DNA from: Lactococcus lactis
GTDB lineage: Bacteria; Bacillota; Bacilli; Lactobacillales; Streptococcaceae
Length of the DNA stretch: 64,000 bases
Direction: 5' to 3'
Assembly (NCBI RefSeq): GCF_029023865.1
Contig: NZ_CP118969.1
Location: 1,488,001-1,552,000 of the forward strand
Shown here: positions 56,824 through 64,000 of the stretch, piece after piece
Layout of the letters: every line of letters starts with the position of its first letter
How positions within the stretch are numbered: position 1 is the stretch's first letter
Made by a program: the position numbers and the translations under genes
Notes under the pieces: model-generated
The model's database searches: none
Seen by the model: only the letters and a program-made list of their open reading frames with translations
What the model was told of the DNA's origin: nothing

Positions 56824-57911
56824 TAAAGAAGCTCACTTTCTAATAAAATATCTTCTCCTAGATAGGTTATTTGAGCCCCTTCTAGGAGATAGGCTTGATT
56901 GGGTTGCTCGATTCCATGTCCTTCAACTGGACTTGGTGCTTCTTTTCCACCAAATATTTTAAGGGCAATATAAGTTTGAACTTTTTGGACTATCCCTGCT
57001 TTTAATGCCGAAGCATTTAATGTTCCTCCACCTTCCAAGATGATACTGTCAATCCCCTTTTCTCCTAACTTTTTGGTCAATTCTTTCAAATTCAATCTTC
57101 CTTCTAGGCAAGAAACTAAGATAATTTCACAACCCGCTTTAAGAAAGGGAGCTTGTTTTTCGGGGTCAGACTCAGCTGTAGCAATAATCGTTGGAATTTC
57201 AGTAGCTGTGGAAACAATCTTGGAAGCCAAAGGACTTCTTAAATGAGTATCACAAATGATTCTTATCGGATTTTTTCCATTTTCCAACCTGACAGAGAGT
57301 TGTGGATCATCTAAAATAAGCGTTTCAACACCAATCATAATTGCCATAAAACGTGAACGGTCTTGATGTACTTTCTGTCTTGCAATTTCACCTGTAATCC
57401 ATTTTGATTGACCTGCTGATGTCACAATTTTTCCGTCTAAAGTCATTGCATACTTCATCATGACATAGGGAAGCCCTTGACTAACATAATAAAAGAAAAT
57501 TTTATTTAATTCTTCACATTCTTTTTCTAAAACATTGAGAGAAACTTCAATTCCAGCTTCTCTCATTACTTTAATTCCTTTTCCTGAAACCAAGGGATTG
57601 GGGTCTAAATGCCCGATAACAACACGCTTAATTCCATTTTTTATAATCGCTTCAAAACAAGGGGGTTGTTTTCCCTGATGCGCACAAGGCTCTAAGGTCA
57701 CATAAAGCGTGGCTCCTTCGGGAGATTCGTTACAATCCTTAAAAGCATTGATTTCCGCGTGAGCTTTCCCATATTTTTCATGATAACCTTGACCAATAAT
57801 TCTCCCTTCTTTGACAATAAGGGCTCCTACTTGAGGGTTAGGGTTGACATTACCACCTCCTTTTTTTGCAAGTACAATTGCTAAATCCATGTAGTATTCG
57901 TCTTTTTTCAT
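56823..57911 (-). CDS. ribD: Riboflavin deaminase/reductase
   Basis: 362 residues. Deaminase (1-145) with zinc motif HAEINAF and TLEPCAHQGKQPPC; reductase (150-362) with KYAMTLDGKIVTSAGQSKWITG and IILEGGGTLNASAL. First gene after the FMN riboswitch. Called ribG in lactococcal literature. Ribosome site AGAAAGGATG. Confidence 0.97.
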   Translation of the reverse strand: MKKDEYYMDLAIVLAKKGGGNVNPNPQVGALIVKEGRIIGQGYHEKYGKAHAEINAFKDCNESPEGATLYVTLEPCAHQGKQPPCFEAIIKNGIKRVVIGHLDPNPLVSGKGIKVMREAGIEVSLNVLEKECEELNKIFFYYVSQGLPYVMMKYAMTLDGKIVTSAGQSKWITGEIARQKVHQDRSRFMAIMIGVETLILDDPQLSVRLENGKNPIRIICDTHLRSPLASKIVSTATEIPTIIATAESDPEKQAPFLKAGCEIILVSCLEGRLNLKELTKKLGEKGIDSIILEGGGTLNASALKAGIVQKVQTYIALKIFGGKEAPSPVEGHGIEQPNQAYLLEGAQITYLGEDILLESELL

Positions 57912-57939
57912 CTATTCATCCTTTCTAATAAAAAATAAG

Positions 57940-57970
57940 ACCCTAAAATAAAATTTCAGGGTCTTTTGAT
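57940..57970 (-). terminator. Second hairpin of the rib leader
   Basis: AAGACCCTGAAAT/TTTAGGGTCTT stem followed by TATTTTTTATT on minus, 30 nt before the ribD start; a second terminator-like barrier, or a structure near the ribosome site. Confidence 0.6.
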
Positions 57971-58014
57971 AAATTTTCTATTTTTTTTTGAGCAAAAAAG
58001 CAGCTCAAAAAACC

Positions 58015-58047
58015 AAAAATGGAGTGAATTGTATCAATTCACTCCAG
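58015..58047 (-). terminator. Riboswitch terminator (expression platform)
   Basis: GGAGTGAATTG-loop-CAATTCACTCC with TTTTTGGTTTTTT on minus, about 55 nt after the FMN aptamer; expected to form when FMN is bound. Confidence 0.8.
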
Positions 58048-58099
58048 AGTTTTAGGCTAAATAGACATAATACTGACTAGAGTATTATGGTTTTATTAT

Positions 58100-58205
58100 C
58101 TTCTTTCATCCAGACTATACTGTCGGCCTCGGAGTTTCACCGAATCATGCTGCAAGCAGCTCGCGGGCTATACCGCCGGTAGGGAATTACACCCTGCCCT
58201 GAAGA
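58100..58205 (-). promoter_or_regulatory. FMN riboswitch (RFN element)
   Basis: All conserved blocks are readable on minus: AGGGCAGGGTGTAATTCCC, TACCGGCGGTAT-AGCCCGCGAG, GATTCGGTGAAACTCCGA, GGCCGACAGTATAGTCTGG and ATGAAAGAAG. Promoter TTGACA (58249-58254)-18-TATACT (58225-58230) lies just upstream. Controls ribD-ribE-ribBA-ribH by FMN-dependent termination. Confidence 0.97.
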
Positions 58206-58368
58206 TTTATTCAATTGTAGCTAAAGTATAGCATTTAAATTTAAAGATTGTCAAGAAATAAAAACGTATTCTTTAAGTTAACAAATTAAAATCAAACATT
58301 AAAAGTTCACAGACAGATAGTACAAGCGAACATCACCCTACTTTATTAAAGTCCACTATAGTTAAATA

Positions 58369-58869
58369 TTATTTAATTTTATAATCAAAGCCCCCAAGAA
58401 TTTTTCCTGTCTTGTCCTTTAAAACAAATCTCATTTTAAAATTCATCTCTTTAACCCATTGATGTTCTGATTTTGTAAGTTTTATTCCTTCTGCACTCTC
58501 CATTCCCTCTATTATCCATTTTTTTATCATAGGCATATCATTTTTGATATAAGAAACATAATCATTTTCGACTATCAAAGTTACAACAATGGTATCTGTG
58601 CAACTTTCACTTGCTTTAATATCTATATAAAATGGATTTGAACCTTGAGAAGTTACAAGTTGCTTTTTCCCATTATTTATCGTGTGAGTTACCTCGTCTA
58701 GTAACTCTTGTTTTTCTACCTGATGATAAATTTTCGCTACTTTGGAAACACTAAAAAGGGTAATCACAAGAGATAAAAATATCATCCCCACAATCAAAGG
58801 AATTAACCATGGCAAAATTCTTTTCTTTTTCGGAGTAGTATCTGTTTTCTGTGTATTTTTGTTCATCAT
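58369..58869 (-). CDS. Membrane-anchored protein at the end of the array
   Basis: 166 residues from the ATG at 58867-58869 (AAAGG 6 nt upstream). Basic start, one membrane segment (about 22-45), outside domain with Cys in SESCTDTIVV and ending GGFDYKIK. Not related to the five upstream paralogs but likely in the same transcript (9 bp gap). Unknown function. Confidence 0.6.
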   Translation of the reverse strand: MMNKNTQKTDTTPKKKRILPWLIPLIVGMIFLSLVITLFSVSKVAKIYHQVEKQELLDEVTHTINNGKKQLVTSQGSNPFYIDIKASESCTDTIVVTLIVENDYVSYIKNDMPMIKKWIIEGMESAEGIKLTKSEHQWVKEMNFKMRFVLKDKTGKILGGFDYKIK

Positions 58870-58884
58870 TTTCATCCTTTGTTC

Positions 58885-59562
58885 TCATGAATTAAATCTC
58901 TTATAATTCAGCCAGTTATAAAGCATTTGAAGATTTATCAACGGAACTTGGCTTTTTTGAATAATTGAACCATATAATTTTTGTTGAAGTTTGGATATCG
59001 TTGCTAAATTATTTTTATACTCCGTGACACTAAATCCTTTTTCGGTGTTATTTTCAATAATGAATATTTTTTCAAATCTCCCTTGATTACTATAATAGAC
59101 CTTATATTCTTTTATTAATTTATTTTTTGTGATATTGAAATTTAAAACGTATCCAATTTTCTTTCTAGTATACATATTTATACCTGAGATAAATTTATCC
59201 TGATTCAAAGGAGATATCCCCTCTAAATCCTCAAAAGTTTTTCCTATCAGAATACTATTGTTCACAAAATCATATTCAATCACACCTGTCCTATCACTTA
59301 CAGTGTTCACTACATCTCTCCAATTATCATAACGACTTTTTTCATTAAGATTAGGAATATAAATACTATTCAGATTATCTATTACGGCGCACATAACAGG
59401 GGCTGTCCCTGATTTATGAGGAATATTCTGCGCATAATAAATTGAATAGACCCTAAAATTATGGTGCCCGTATCCAATAATGATTAATACAGAAACAATA
59501 AATATTAGGATAGGCAAAAATACTTTTCTAAACTTACCTCTTCTTTTTTTCACCATACTCAT
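58885..59562 (-). CDS. Single-pass membrane paralog P5 (putative immunity-like protein)
   Basis: 225 residues. Basic start, membrane segment (about 12-32), then the family motif YSIYYAQNIPHKSGTAPVMC and IYIPNLN; C-terminus INLQMLYNWLNYKRFNS. ATG overlaps P4's stop (ATGA). The tip ORF present at the two upstream junctions is deleted here, its first and last codons being fused into MSMVKK. Extracytoplasmic C-domain implies action at the membrane surface. Function inferred from context only. Confidence 0.65.
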   Translation of the reverse strand: MSMVKKRRGKFRKVFLPILIFIVSVLIIIGYGHHNFRVYSIYYAQNIPHKSGTAPVMCAVIDNLNSIYIPNLNEKSRYDNWRDVVNTVSDRTGVIEYDFVNNSILIGKTFEDLEGISPLNQDKFISGINMYTRKKIGYVLNFNITKNKLIKEYKVYYSNQGRFEKIFIIENNTEKGFSVTEYKNNLATISKLQQKLYGSIIQKSQVPLINLQMLYNWLNYKRFNS

Positions 59563-60170
59563 GAATTAAACCTCTTATAATTTAACCGATTATAGAGCCA
59601 CTGAAGATTGATTATTGGCTTTTTTCTCTTTTGAACGATATCACCATAAAGTTTATTTTTCCAATAGGATAAAATCTCTTTATCCTTATTTGTAGGAATC
59701 GTTCGACTCTTATCTCCTATATCAATCGATAACAATCTACCCGAACGATTAAATTCATAGGCCCTGTAAATATTATCGTTTTTATCAGAAATGACTAAAT
59801 TATATGTATTCTCAAAAAAATACCAACTGAAACTCACAAAATCTTGATTTGCCCTGTGATATTCTATATCAAATTGAGAAAAATTGTATGTGAAATACCT
59901 ATTATATGACTGAACCCAATGTTGATTATCTTTGAATCTGTCTATTTCTGTGCTCCAATCCGCATGTGGAAGATAGACGCTTGATAAATTAAAGATAACT
60001 GCACACATAACAGGGTCTGTTCCTGACTTATGAGGAATATTTTGTGCATAATATATTGAATAAACCCTTAAATTTCGGTATCCATATCCACTAATTAATA
60101 ATACAAAAACAATAAAAATGATGATAGACAAAAATACTTTTAAAAACCTCCCTTTTCTTTTTTTCACCAT
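59559..60170 (-). CDS. Single-pass membrane paralog P4 (putative immunity-like protein)
   Basis: 203 residues; N-terminus nearly identical to P5 (MVKKRKGRF), membrane segment about 10-30, motif YSIYYAQNIPHKSGTDPVMC, C-terminus INLQWLYNRLNYKRFNS. The middle (about 65-160) is quite different from P5, so the family diversifies in the outer domain. Its start overlaps the upstream tip ORF. Confidence 0.65.
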   Translation of the reverse strand: MVKKRKGRFLKVFLSIIIFIVFVLLISGYGYRNLRVYSIYYAQNIPHKSGTDPVMCAVIFNLSSVYLPHADWSTEIDRFKDNQHWVQSYNRYFTYNFSQFDIEYHRANQDFVSFSWYFFENTYNLVISDKNDNIYRAYEFNRSGRLLSIDIGDKSRTIPTNKDKEILSYWKNKLYGDIVQKRKKPIINLQWLYNRLNYKRFNS

Positions 60171-60223
60171 AGATTTTTAAACCAATTACCAACTGATTTA
60201 GCAACTTTTTTTACTGTATTCAT
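60164..60223 (-). CDS. Tip ORF 2: 19-residue copy of the large protein's C-terminus
   Basis: MNTVKKVAKSVGNWFKNLW then TGA. It aligns with TVSKVTKTIGSWF at the end of the large protein (62133). Its last codons overlap P4's start. A relic of recombination or a translated micro-peptide. Confidence 0.5.
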   Translation of the reverse strand: MNTVKKVAKSVGNWFKNLW

Positions 60224-60226
60224 GAA

Positions 60227-60871
60227 TTAAACCAACCAGTTATAAAGAAATTGAAGCTTTATCGACGGAACTTTCCTTTTTTTAACGATAATTGAATAAG
60301 CATCCCTTTTCCAATTTTCTATATTTTTTAAACTCAAATCTGTTGTTTTTTTCCTTAAATTATAAAATCCTTTGTTATCTAAGTTTGATATGTACATCAA
60401 TCTCCCAGAAAAGTCAAAAGATAGACATTGACTTTCAGAGTGTTCAAAGTTATAAAAACTTGTTCCAGCCTTTCCAGTAGAGTAAATTATTTGGTACTTT
60501 ACCTTAGGTCCAATAGGATTATACTGAGGGAATCCGACAGAAAGTTGAGCAGTTTTGGATAACTCAACATTTATTACAGTTTGTATAAAATCATATGTAA
60601 TATCGCCCTTTTTATTACTTACAAAATTTACTACATCTCTCCACCTCTCCACATGGCTTTTTTTATTTAGTTCCGGAATATAAATATTATCCAAGTTATC
60701 TATTACCGCACACATAACAGGGTCAGTACCAGTTCTATGTGGGACATGTTGAGCATAATAAATAGAGTAAGCGTGGAGATTCTTCTCTATTGAAAGAAAG
60801 GTCCATAATAATAAAATAAGTAAAACAAGTGGGAAAACCAAAAATAATACAATCTTTTTACGTCTTACCAT
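60227..60871 (-). CDS. Single-pass membrane paralog P3 (putative immunity-like protein)
   Basis: 214 residues: MVRRKKIVLFLVF start, membrane segment about 8-28, motif YSIYYAQHVPHRTGTDPVMC and IYIPELN. The C-terminus ends YNWLV, short of the family's NYKRFNS because a few codons are deleted and the frame ends early. Start overlaps the tip ORF at 60865. Confidence 0.62.
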   Translation of the reverse strand: MVRRKKIVLFLVFPLVLLILLLWTFLSIEKNLHAYSIYYAQHVPHRTGTDPVMCAVIDNLDNIYIPELNKKSHVERWRDVVNFVSNKKGDITYDFIQTVINVELSKTAQLSVGFPQYNPIGPKVKYQIIYSTGKAGTSFYNFEHSESQCLSFDFSGRLMYISNLDNKGFYNLRKKTTDLSLKNIENWKRDAYSIIVKKRKVPSIKLQFLYNWLV

Positions 60872-60924
60872 AGACTCTTAAACCAATTACCAACTGATTT
60901 AGCAACTTTTTTTACTGTATTCAT
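60865..60924 (-). CDS. Tip ORF 1: 19-residue copy of the large protein's C-terminus
   Basis: MNTVKKVAKSVGNWFKSLW then TAA. Its ATG overlaps the TGA that should end P2's full-length frame (60921-60923), and its final TGG-TAA overlaps P3's ATG, so translation could pass along the chain. Confidence 0.5.
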   Translation of the reverse strand: MNTVKKVAKSVGNWFKSLW

Positions 60925-60983
60925 GAATTAAACCTCCAATAATTGAATAAATTATATATCCACTGCAAATTTATTTTTGGTGG

Positions 60984-61520
60984 TTACCGATGAGAAACAA
61001 TAAAACCGTACATTTCATTCAATTTTTCTTTAACAATGATGATATATTGTAGCGTAGGTTTTATTGTCTTAGGTGTCGTTTCTTCAGAATAAGTCACAGA
61101 AATAAATTCACCCTTTGAATTAAAATTGTATGTATATGGAGTTACAAAGTCAATTAAATCGAGACCACCTGCCTCAGGTTTTAAACTAAAAGATAATTCT
61201 CCTTTCTTGAAAACCGAAATATCATTAATTTTTAATCCTTCAAAGCGATAATCAATATCCCCCTCGCTAGTTTTCACTCGCACTCCTCCAAATGGAACAT
61301 TGTAGTTAGCATTCGGAATGTATATGGCATCCAGATTATTAAATACCGCAACCATCACACGGTTCGTCCCTACCTTATGAGGCAAATGCTGGGCATAATA
61401 AACAGAATATTTTCCAAGATTCACCCATCCTTGGAATAGCACAACCAAGGATAAATTCACGGTGAAACAAACGCTAAACGTAATAATTAGAACTTTACGC
61501 TTCTTTTTTATTTTTACCAT
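60984..61520 (-). CDS. Single-pass membrane paralog P2, truncated by a premature stop
   Basis: 178 residues from ATG 61518-61520. Membrane segment about 10-32, motif YSVYYAQHLPHKVGTNRVM, IYIPNAN. The frame stops after VSHR at TAA 60984-60986, but beyond it continues for 20 codons (PPKINLQWIYNLFNYWRFNS) to 60921, the conserved family end. A Lys-to-stop change probably cut it. 61514-61543 upstream encodes IGKWFKSLW, another tip relic without a start. Confidence 0.62.
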   Translation of the reverse strand: MVKIKKKRKVLIITFSVCFTVNLSLVVLFQGWVNLGKYSVYYAQHLPHKVGTNRVMVAVFNNLDAIYIPNANYNVPFGGVRVKTSEGDIDYRFEGLKINDISVFKKGELSFSLKPEAGGLDLIDFVTPYTYNFNSKGEFISVTYSEETTPKTIKPTLQYIIIVKEKLNEMYGFIVSHR

Positions 61521-61539
61521 AGGCTCTTGAACCATTTTC

Positions 61540-62133
61540 CTATTTGAATTTGCCTTCATTCACAAAATTATAGATAAATTGAAGGTTTATTTTTGGAACT
61601 TTTCTATGAGAAATAATTGGGCCATACATTTCATTTTGCAACTTATTAACCGTATTTAAAGCTGAAACCCGATGACTACTTAGAACATTGGTATTGCTAT
61701 CAATAAATTCAGCAACGAGAGTTCCTGCTCGGTTAAAACCATAATAAGTATTTTCTGTAAAATCATAAATACAATATGGAAATTGGGAATCACTTTGCAA
61801 AGATAACAAGACATCGCCATCCTTTGTAGATTTTACAGTTATCATAGTAGGACTGAACATTCCTCCTGCTTGATAATGAATGGTTTTGTCCTCGGTTTCT
61901 AGCATTTTATTTCCATCATTATCCAAAGAATTGTACGGAATATAAACATCTCCTAAATGCTTAAATACAGCAGTCATTACGGAGTTTGTTCCTGTTTCAT
62001 GAGGAAGATTTTGGGCATAGTATATGGAATATTTCCCTAGGTTTCCTCCAACAAATGATAATGTACCAATGAAAAGTGCTAGACATGAAAATGAGACGGT
62101 TAAAATCAGTATGACTTTTTTTCTTTTCATCAT
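61540..62133 (-). CDS. Single-pass membrane paralog P1 (putative immunity-like protein)
   Basis: 197 residues from ATG 62131-62133 overlapping the large protein's TGA (TGATG). Membrane segment about 8-30, motif YSIYYAQNLPHETGTNSVM, VYIPYN, C-terminus INLQFIYNFVNEGKFK. Directly coupled to the large gene, so it is the most likely cognate partner. The longer upstream frame overlapping the large gene is rejected. Confidence 0.65.
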   Translation of the reverse strand: MMKRKKVILILTVSFSCLALFIGTLSFVGGNLGKYSIYYAQNLPHETGTNSVMTAVFKHLGDVYIPYNSLDNDGNKMLETEDKTIHYQAGGMFSPTMITVKSTKDGDVLLSLQSDSQFPYCIYDFTENTYYGFNRAGTLVAEFIDSNTNVLSSHRVSALNTVNKLQNEMYGPIISHRKVPKINLQFIYNFVNEGKFK

Positions 62134-64000
62134 CAGTGGAACCAACTTCCTATGGTTTTGGTCACTTTGGAAACCGTTTTTCCTATATTGGAAGCAATAT
62201 TTACAACCGTATGTACTCCTGAATTGATCCATCCACCAACCGTGTGAATCAATGACTTACCTGCATTTACCACGGTATTAACAACGGGTGCAACATAGCG
62301 ATTATAGACGTTTGAAACTGCATTGGTCACATAATTGACAGTAGGAGCAACATAATTATTATAGACATTTCCCACCCATGAGCTTACAGTTCGATAGGCC
62401 GTTTGAACTCCGTGCCAAGCATTGCTTGCTTGTTGACTGACCCACGAAGCGAGCTGTGCAGCTTTTTGAGCCGCTTGCTTAGCAACTTGTATTGCAGTAT
62501 TGAGTGCTTTTTGAGCCGTTTTTACACCTTGGTTGATAAAAGTTTTTACGCTTTGTCCTACTGCGATTGCCTTTGCCTTGAAACTATTGAAAACTTGTGC
62601 AACTGTCTTTGTCGCATTTTGATAATGAGAAATCGCTTGATTTTTTAATGCTGAGGCTGCATTTTTCACTGCGGTTATCGCATGAGAACTTGCATTTTTA
62701 ATAATAACAGTAGCCGTGGATTTCATAAGCCCTTGGGCTGCTTTGATATTTATCTTAACCAACTGCCCTACTAGCTGTCCTGTCATTTTGCCATTGTTAA
62801 TGATTCCCCCGCCTTTGCCAGTAAATCCATCTTTCAAACCTTTGGCTAGACCTGCCAGCCCGTACACAGAAGCCATTGAACTCAGACTCAAGAATACCAG
62901 AGCTGCACTTCCTAAAAGTATTCCAGAATTTCCTTTCGTACCTGACATTGATTGAAGGTAAATCGTTTCACGAGTTTCCATGTTAAGGTTAGCCATGCTA
63001 TAATACTTAGCCATCGCAGCGGCTTGTGAAAGACTCGCAAAACCTGGATAGTGAGTTAAAATATAAGCATCCATATCTGCATTGACATCTGCGCTTCCTG
63101 ATTTCGTGGTAAAGTTACCCATATTAGTAAGAACATCACCAATCAAACTATTACTCATCAGCTTGGTATTCTTTGCTTCAAAAAATGAAATTCCACCAAA
63201 CACTCCAGCATATGGATTTCCTACCCATCCAACGGGGAGCCCTGCTAATCCATCTCCTAGTATGCCTGTTAATCCATTCTGATTATAAGAGGCAATGGAG
63301 GTGCCTAAGTGTGATAAATCTACTGTCGAAACTTTTTCGACTATTTCCTTGAACTGATAATTAGTTCCAGAACTATAATTTAGTCCATTGGGTAGTGCAT
63401 TCAATGGTTTTTGAAGTAAACTCCCAAAATCTGACCCTCCATAGTGTACTCCAGCCAAATAATCCGCAAAACCGTCATTAGGATTTTTTTCAAGGCTGGT
63501 AGAGGCCACATATAAATCAGAGTATAATTCTTTTGCCTGATCTACTGTGATGCCCAAATTCTTTGCCATGTAATAGTAATCTACGCCTGATACGACATTA
63601 GGAACGGTCTTATTATTGGCTACACTATTATAGTTTGGATAGATAATATCCGTTTTTCCGCCAGCCATAATCAGAGGAAGAGTGACAGAACTTGCCTTAC
63701 CATTATTAACTGGCGTGTAAGTAATACTTGCCTCAGGGTTTCCTATGTTCTGGTAACCAATTGTGAAACTAGGCGTATAAGCTGTCCCTTGATAATAAAT
63801 ATTATTATTGTGGTTCCCATAATAAGTGGGCAAATTATGATTATAGATGAGGTTGATGACAGGGTTGTTCTTACTAGCATCATTCTCGGTTAAATTCACA
63901 AAGCCAAAACCCTTAATCGTTGGGATAGGAAGATTGTAATCTTGTCCTGTAAATCCAAGATAATGGTCAGTCTCTTGGATTTTATGTCCAAACTCATCGT
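62133..64000 (-). CDS. Large MucBP-like surface/effector protein (N-terminus outside window)
   Basis: The frame is open to the window edge; the visible 622 residues are C-terminal. It begins with a MucBP-like repeat end (GFTGQDYNLPIPTIKGFGF ... INLIYNHN), then a soluble region, one hydrophobic segment (GILLGSAALVFLSLSSMASV), and about 240 residues of Ala/Val/Lys amphipathic helices. A tandem repeat (VYNNYVAPTVNYVTNAVS / VYNRYVAPVVNTVVNAG) comes before the end GSWFH. The gene order, large exported protein then a paralog stack, resembles polymorphic toxin loci. Toxicity is inference. Confidence 0.6.
   Translation of the reverse strand, partial: DEFGHKIQETDHYLGFTGQDYNLPIPTIKGFGFVNLTENDASKNNPVINLIYNHNLPTYYGNHNNNIYYQGTAYTPSFTIGYQNIGNPEASITYTPVNNGKASSVTLPLIMAGGKTDIIYPNYNSVANNKTVPNVVSGVDYYYMAKNLGITVDQAKELYSDLYVASTSLEKNPNDGFADYLAGVHYGGSDFGSLLQKPLNALPNGLNYSSGTNYQFKEIVEKVSTVDLSHLGTSIASYNQNGLTGILGDGLAGLPVGWVGNPYAGVFGGISFFEAKNTKLMSNSLIGDVLTNMGNFTTKSGSADVNADMDAYILTHYPGFASLSQAAAMAKYYSMANLNMETRETIYLQSMSGTKGNSGILLGSAALVFLSLSSMASVYGLAGLAKGLKDGFTGKGGGIINNGKMTGQLVGQLVKINIKAAQGLMKSTATVIIKNASSHAITAVKNAASALKNQAISHYQNATKTVAQVFNSFKAKAIAVGQSVKTFINQGVKTAQKALNTAIQVAKQAAQKAAQLASWVSQQASNAWHGVQTAYRTVSSWVGNVYNNYVAPTVNYVTNAVSNVYNRYVAPVVNTVVNAGKSLIHTVGGWINSGVHTVVNIASNIGKTVSKVTKTIGSWFH

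Noticed and set aside
62133-62232. P1 starting at 62232 inside the large gene
   Set aside because: The extra residues overlap the large protein's coding end in another frame; the TGATG overlap start gives the basic-plus-membrane N-terminus shared by all paralogs.

Overview
The window reads as a low-GC Gram-positive chromosome of the genus Lactococcus (L. lactis/cremoris group) carrying an integrated temperate siphophage. Supporting signs are a phiLC3-type holin, a 374-residue phiLC3/Tuc2009-like integrase, P335-style early genes (DUF1660, DUF1642, YopX, DUF771, DUF1351), the lactococcal order ribD-ribE-ribBA-ribH behind an FMN riboswitch, AGGAGG ribosome sites and strong TTGACA/TATAAT promoters. 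All product names come from reading the sequence; no database search was run.

Layout. (1) 1-7400, host: a partial Ser-rich exported protein, a TMEM175-type channel, a TraX-like membrane protein, DUF1304 and universal stress proteins, an ArsC-like protein, tRNA-Ser(UGA) and a secreted DUF5648 repeat protein. Two long gene-poor stretches (4.4-6.0 and 6.6-8.2 kb) hold gene remnants (Ltp lipoprotein, an older integrase, a shortened tRNA) and compact promoter-hairpin-terminator units. (2) About 7.4-43.4 kb, prophage: a lysis, tail, head and packaging module on the minus strand (8.2-27.9 kb), a late regulator (28.1-28.5), a long overlapping early/replication operon also on minus (28.6-39.7), then a cro/cI switch. 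The cI repressor is paired with an ImmA-type metalloprotease, followed by a surface DUF3862-like protein and the integrase on plus. RusA and the antirepressor are broken. The major tail protein is split at a CCC TGA site typical of programmed +1 frameshifting. (3) 43.5-58.3 kb, host core genes on minus: radC, glmS, PAP2 phosphatase, a two-component system with a DUF2127 protein, a glycosyltransferase pair, a DUF212 protein, an RluD-type pseudouridine synthase, lspA and the riboflavin operon. (4) 58.4-64.0 kb: a large MucBP-like surface protein, cut by the window end, followed by five paralogous single-pass membrane proteins. The joints between paralogs carry 19-residue copies of the large protein's C-terminal tip.

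The two strongest candidates for something undescribed are the following. First, a set of very small predicted RNAs (about 40-110 nt, most with a 5' hairpin plus an intrinsic terminator). Five lie head to tail on minus with one facing them on plus at the left prophage end, four lie on plus between early genes, and three similar units lie in the host gap at 5.0-5.6 kb. Second, the effector/partner array at 58.9-64 kb, whose layout resembles a polymorphic toxin with stacked immunity genes and vestigial toxin tips.

How the parts fit: cI and Cro share near-identical operators, one of them inside the 3' end of cro. Cro-side transcription opens the early operon, and an ArpU/RinA-like protein then probably activates an extended -10 late promoter at 28.03 kb that reads through packaging, head, tail and lysis genes. 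Hairpins after the capsid and tail genes probably tune the dose. attL and the integration core were not identified with confidence.
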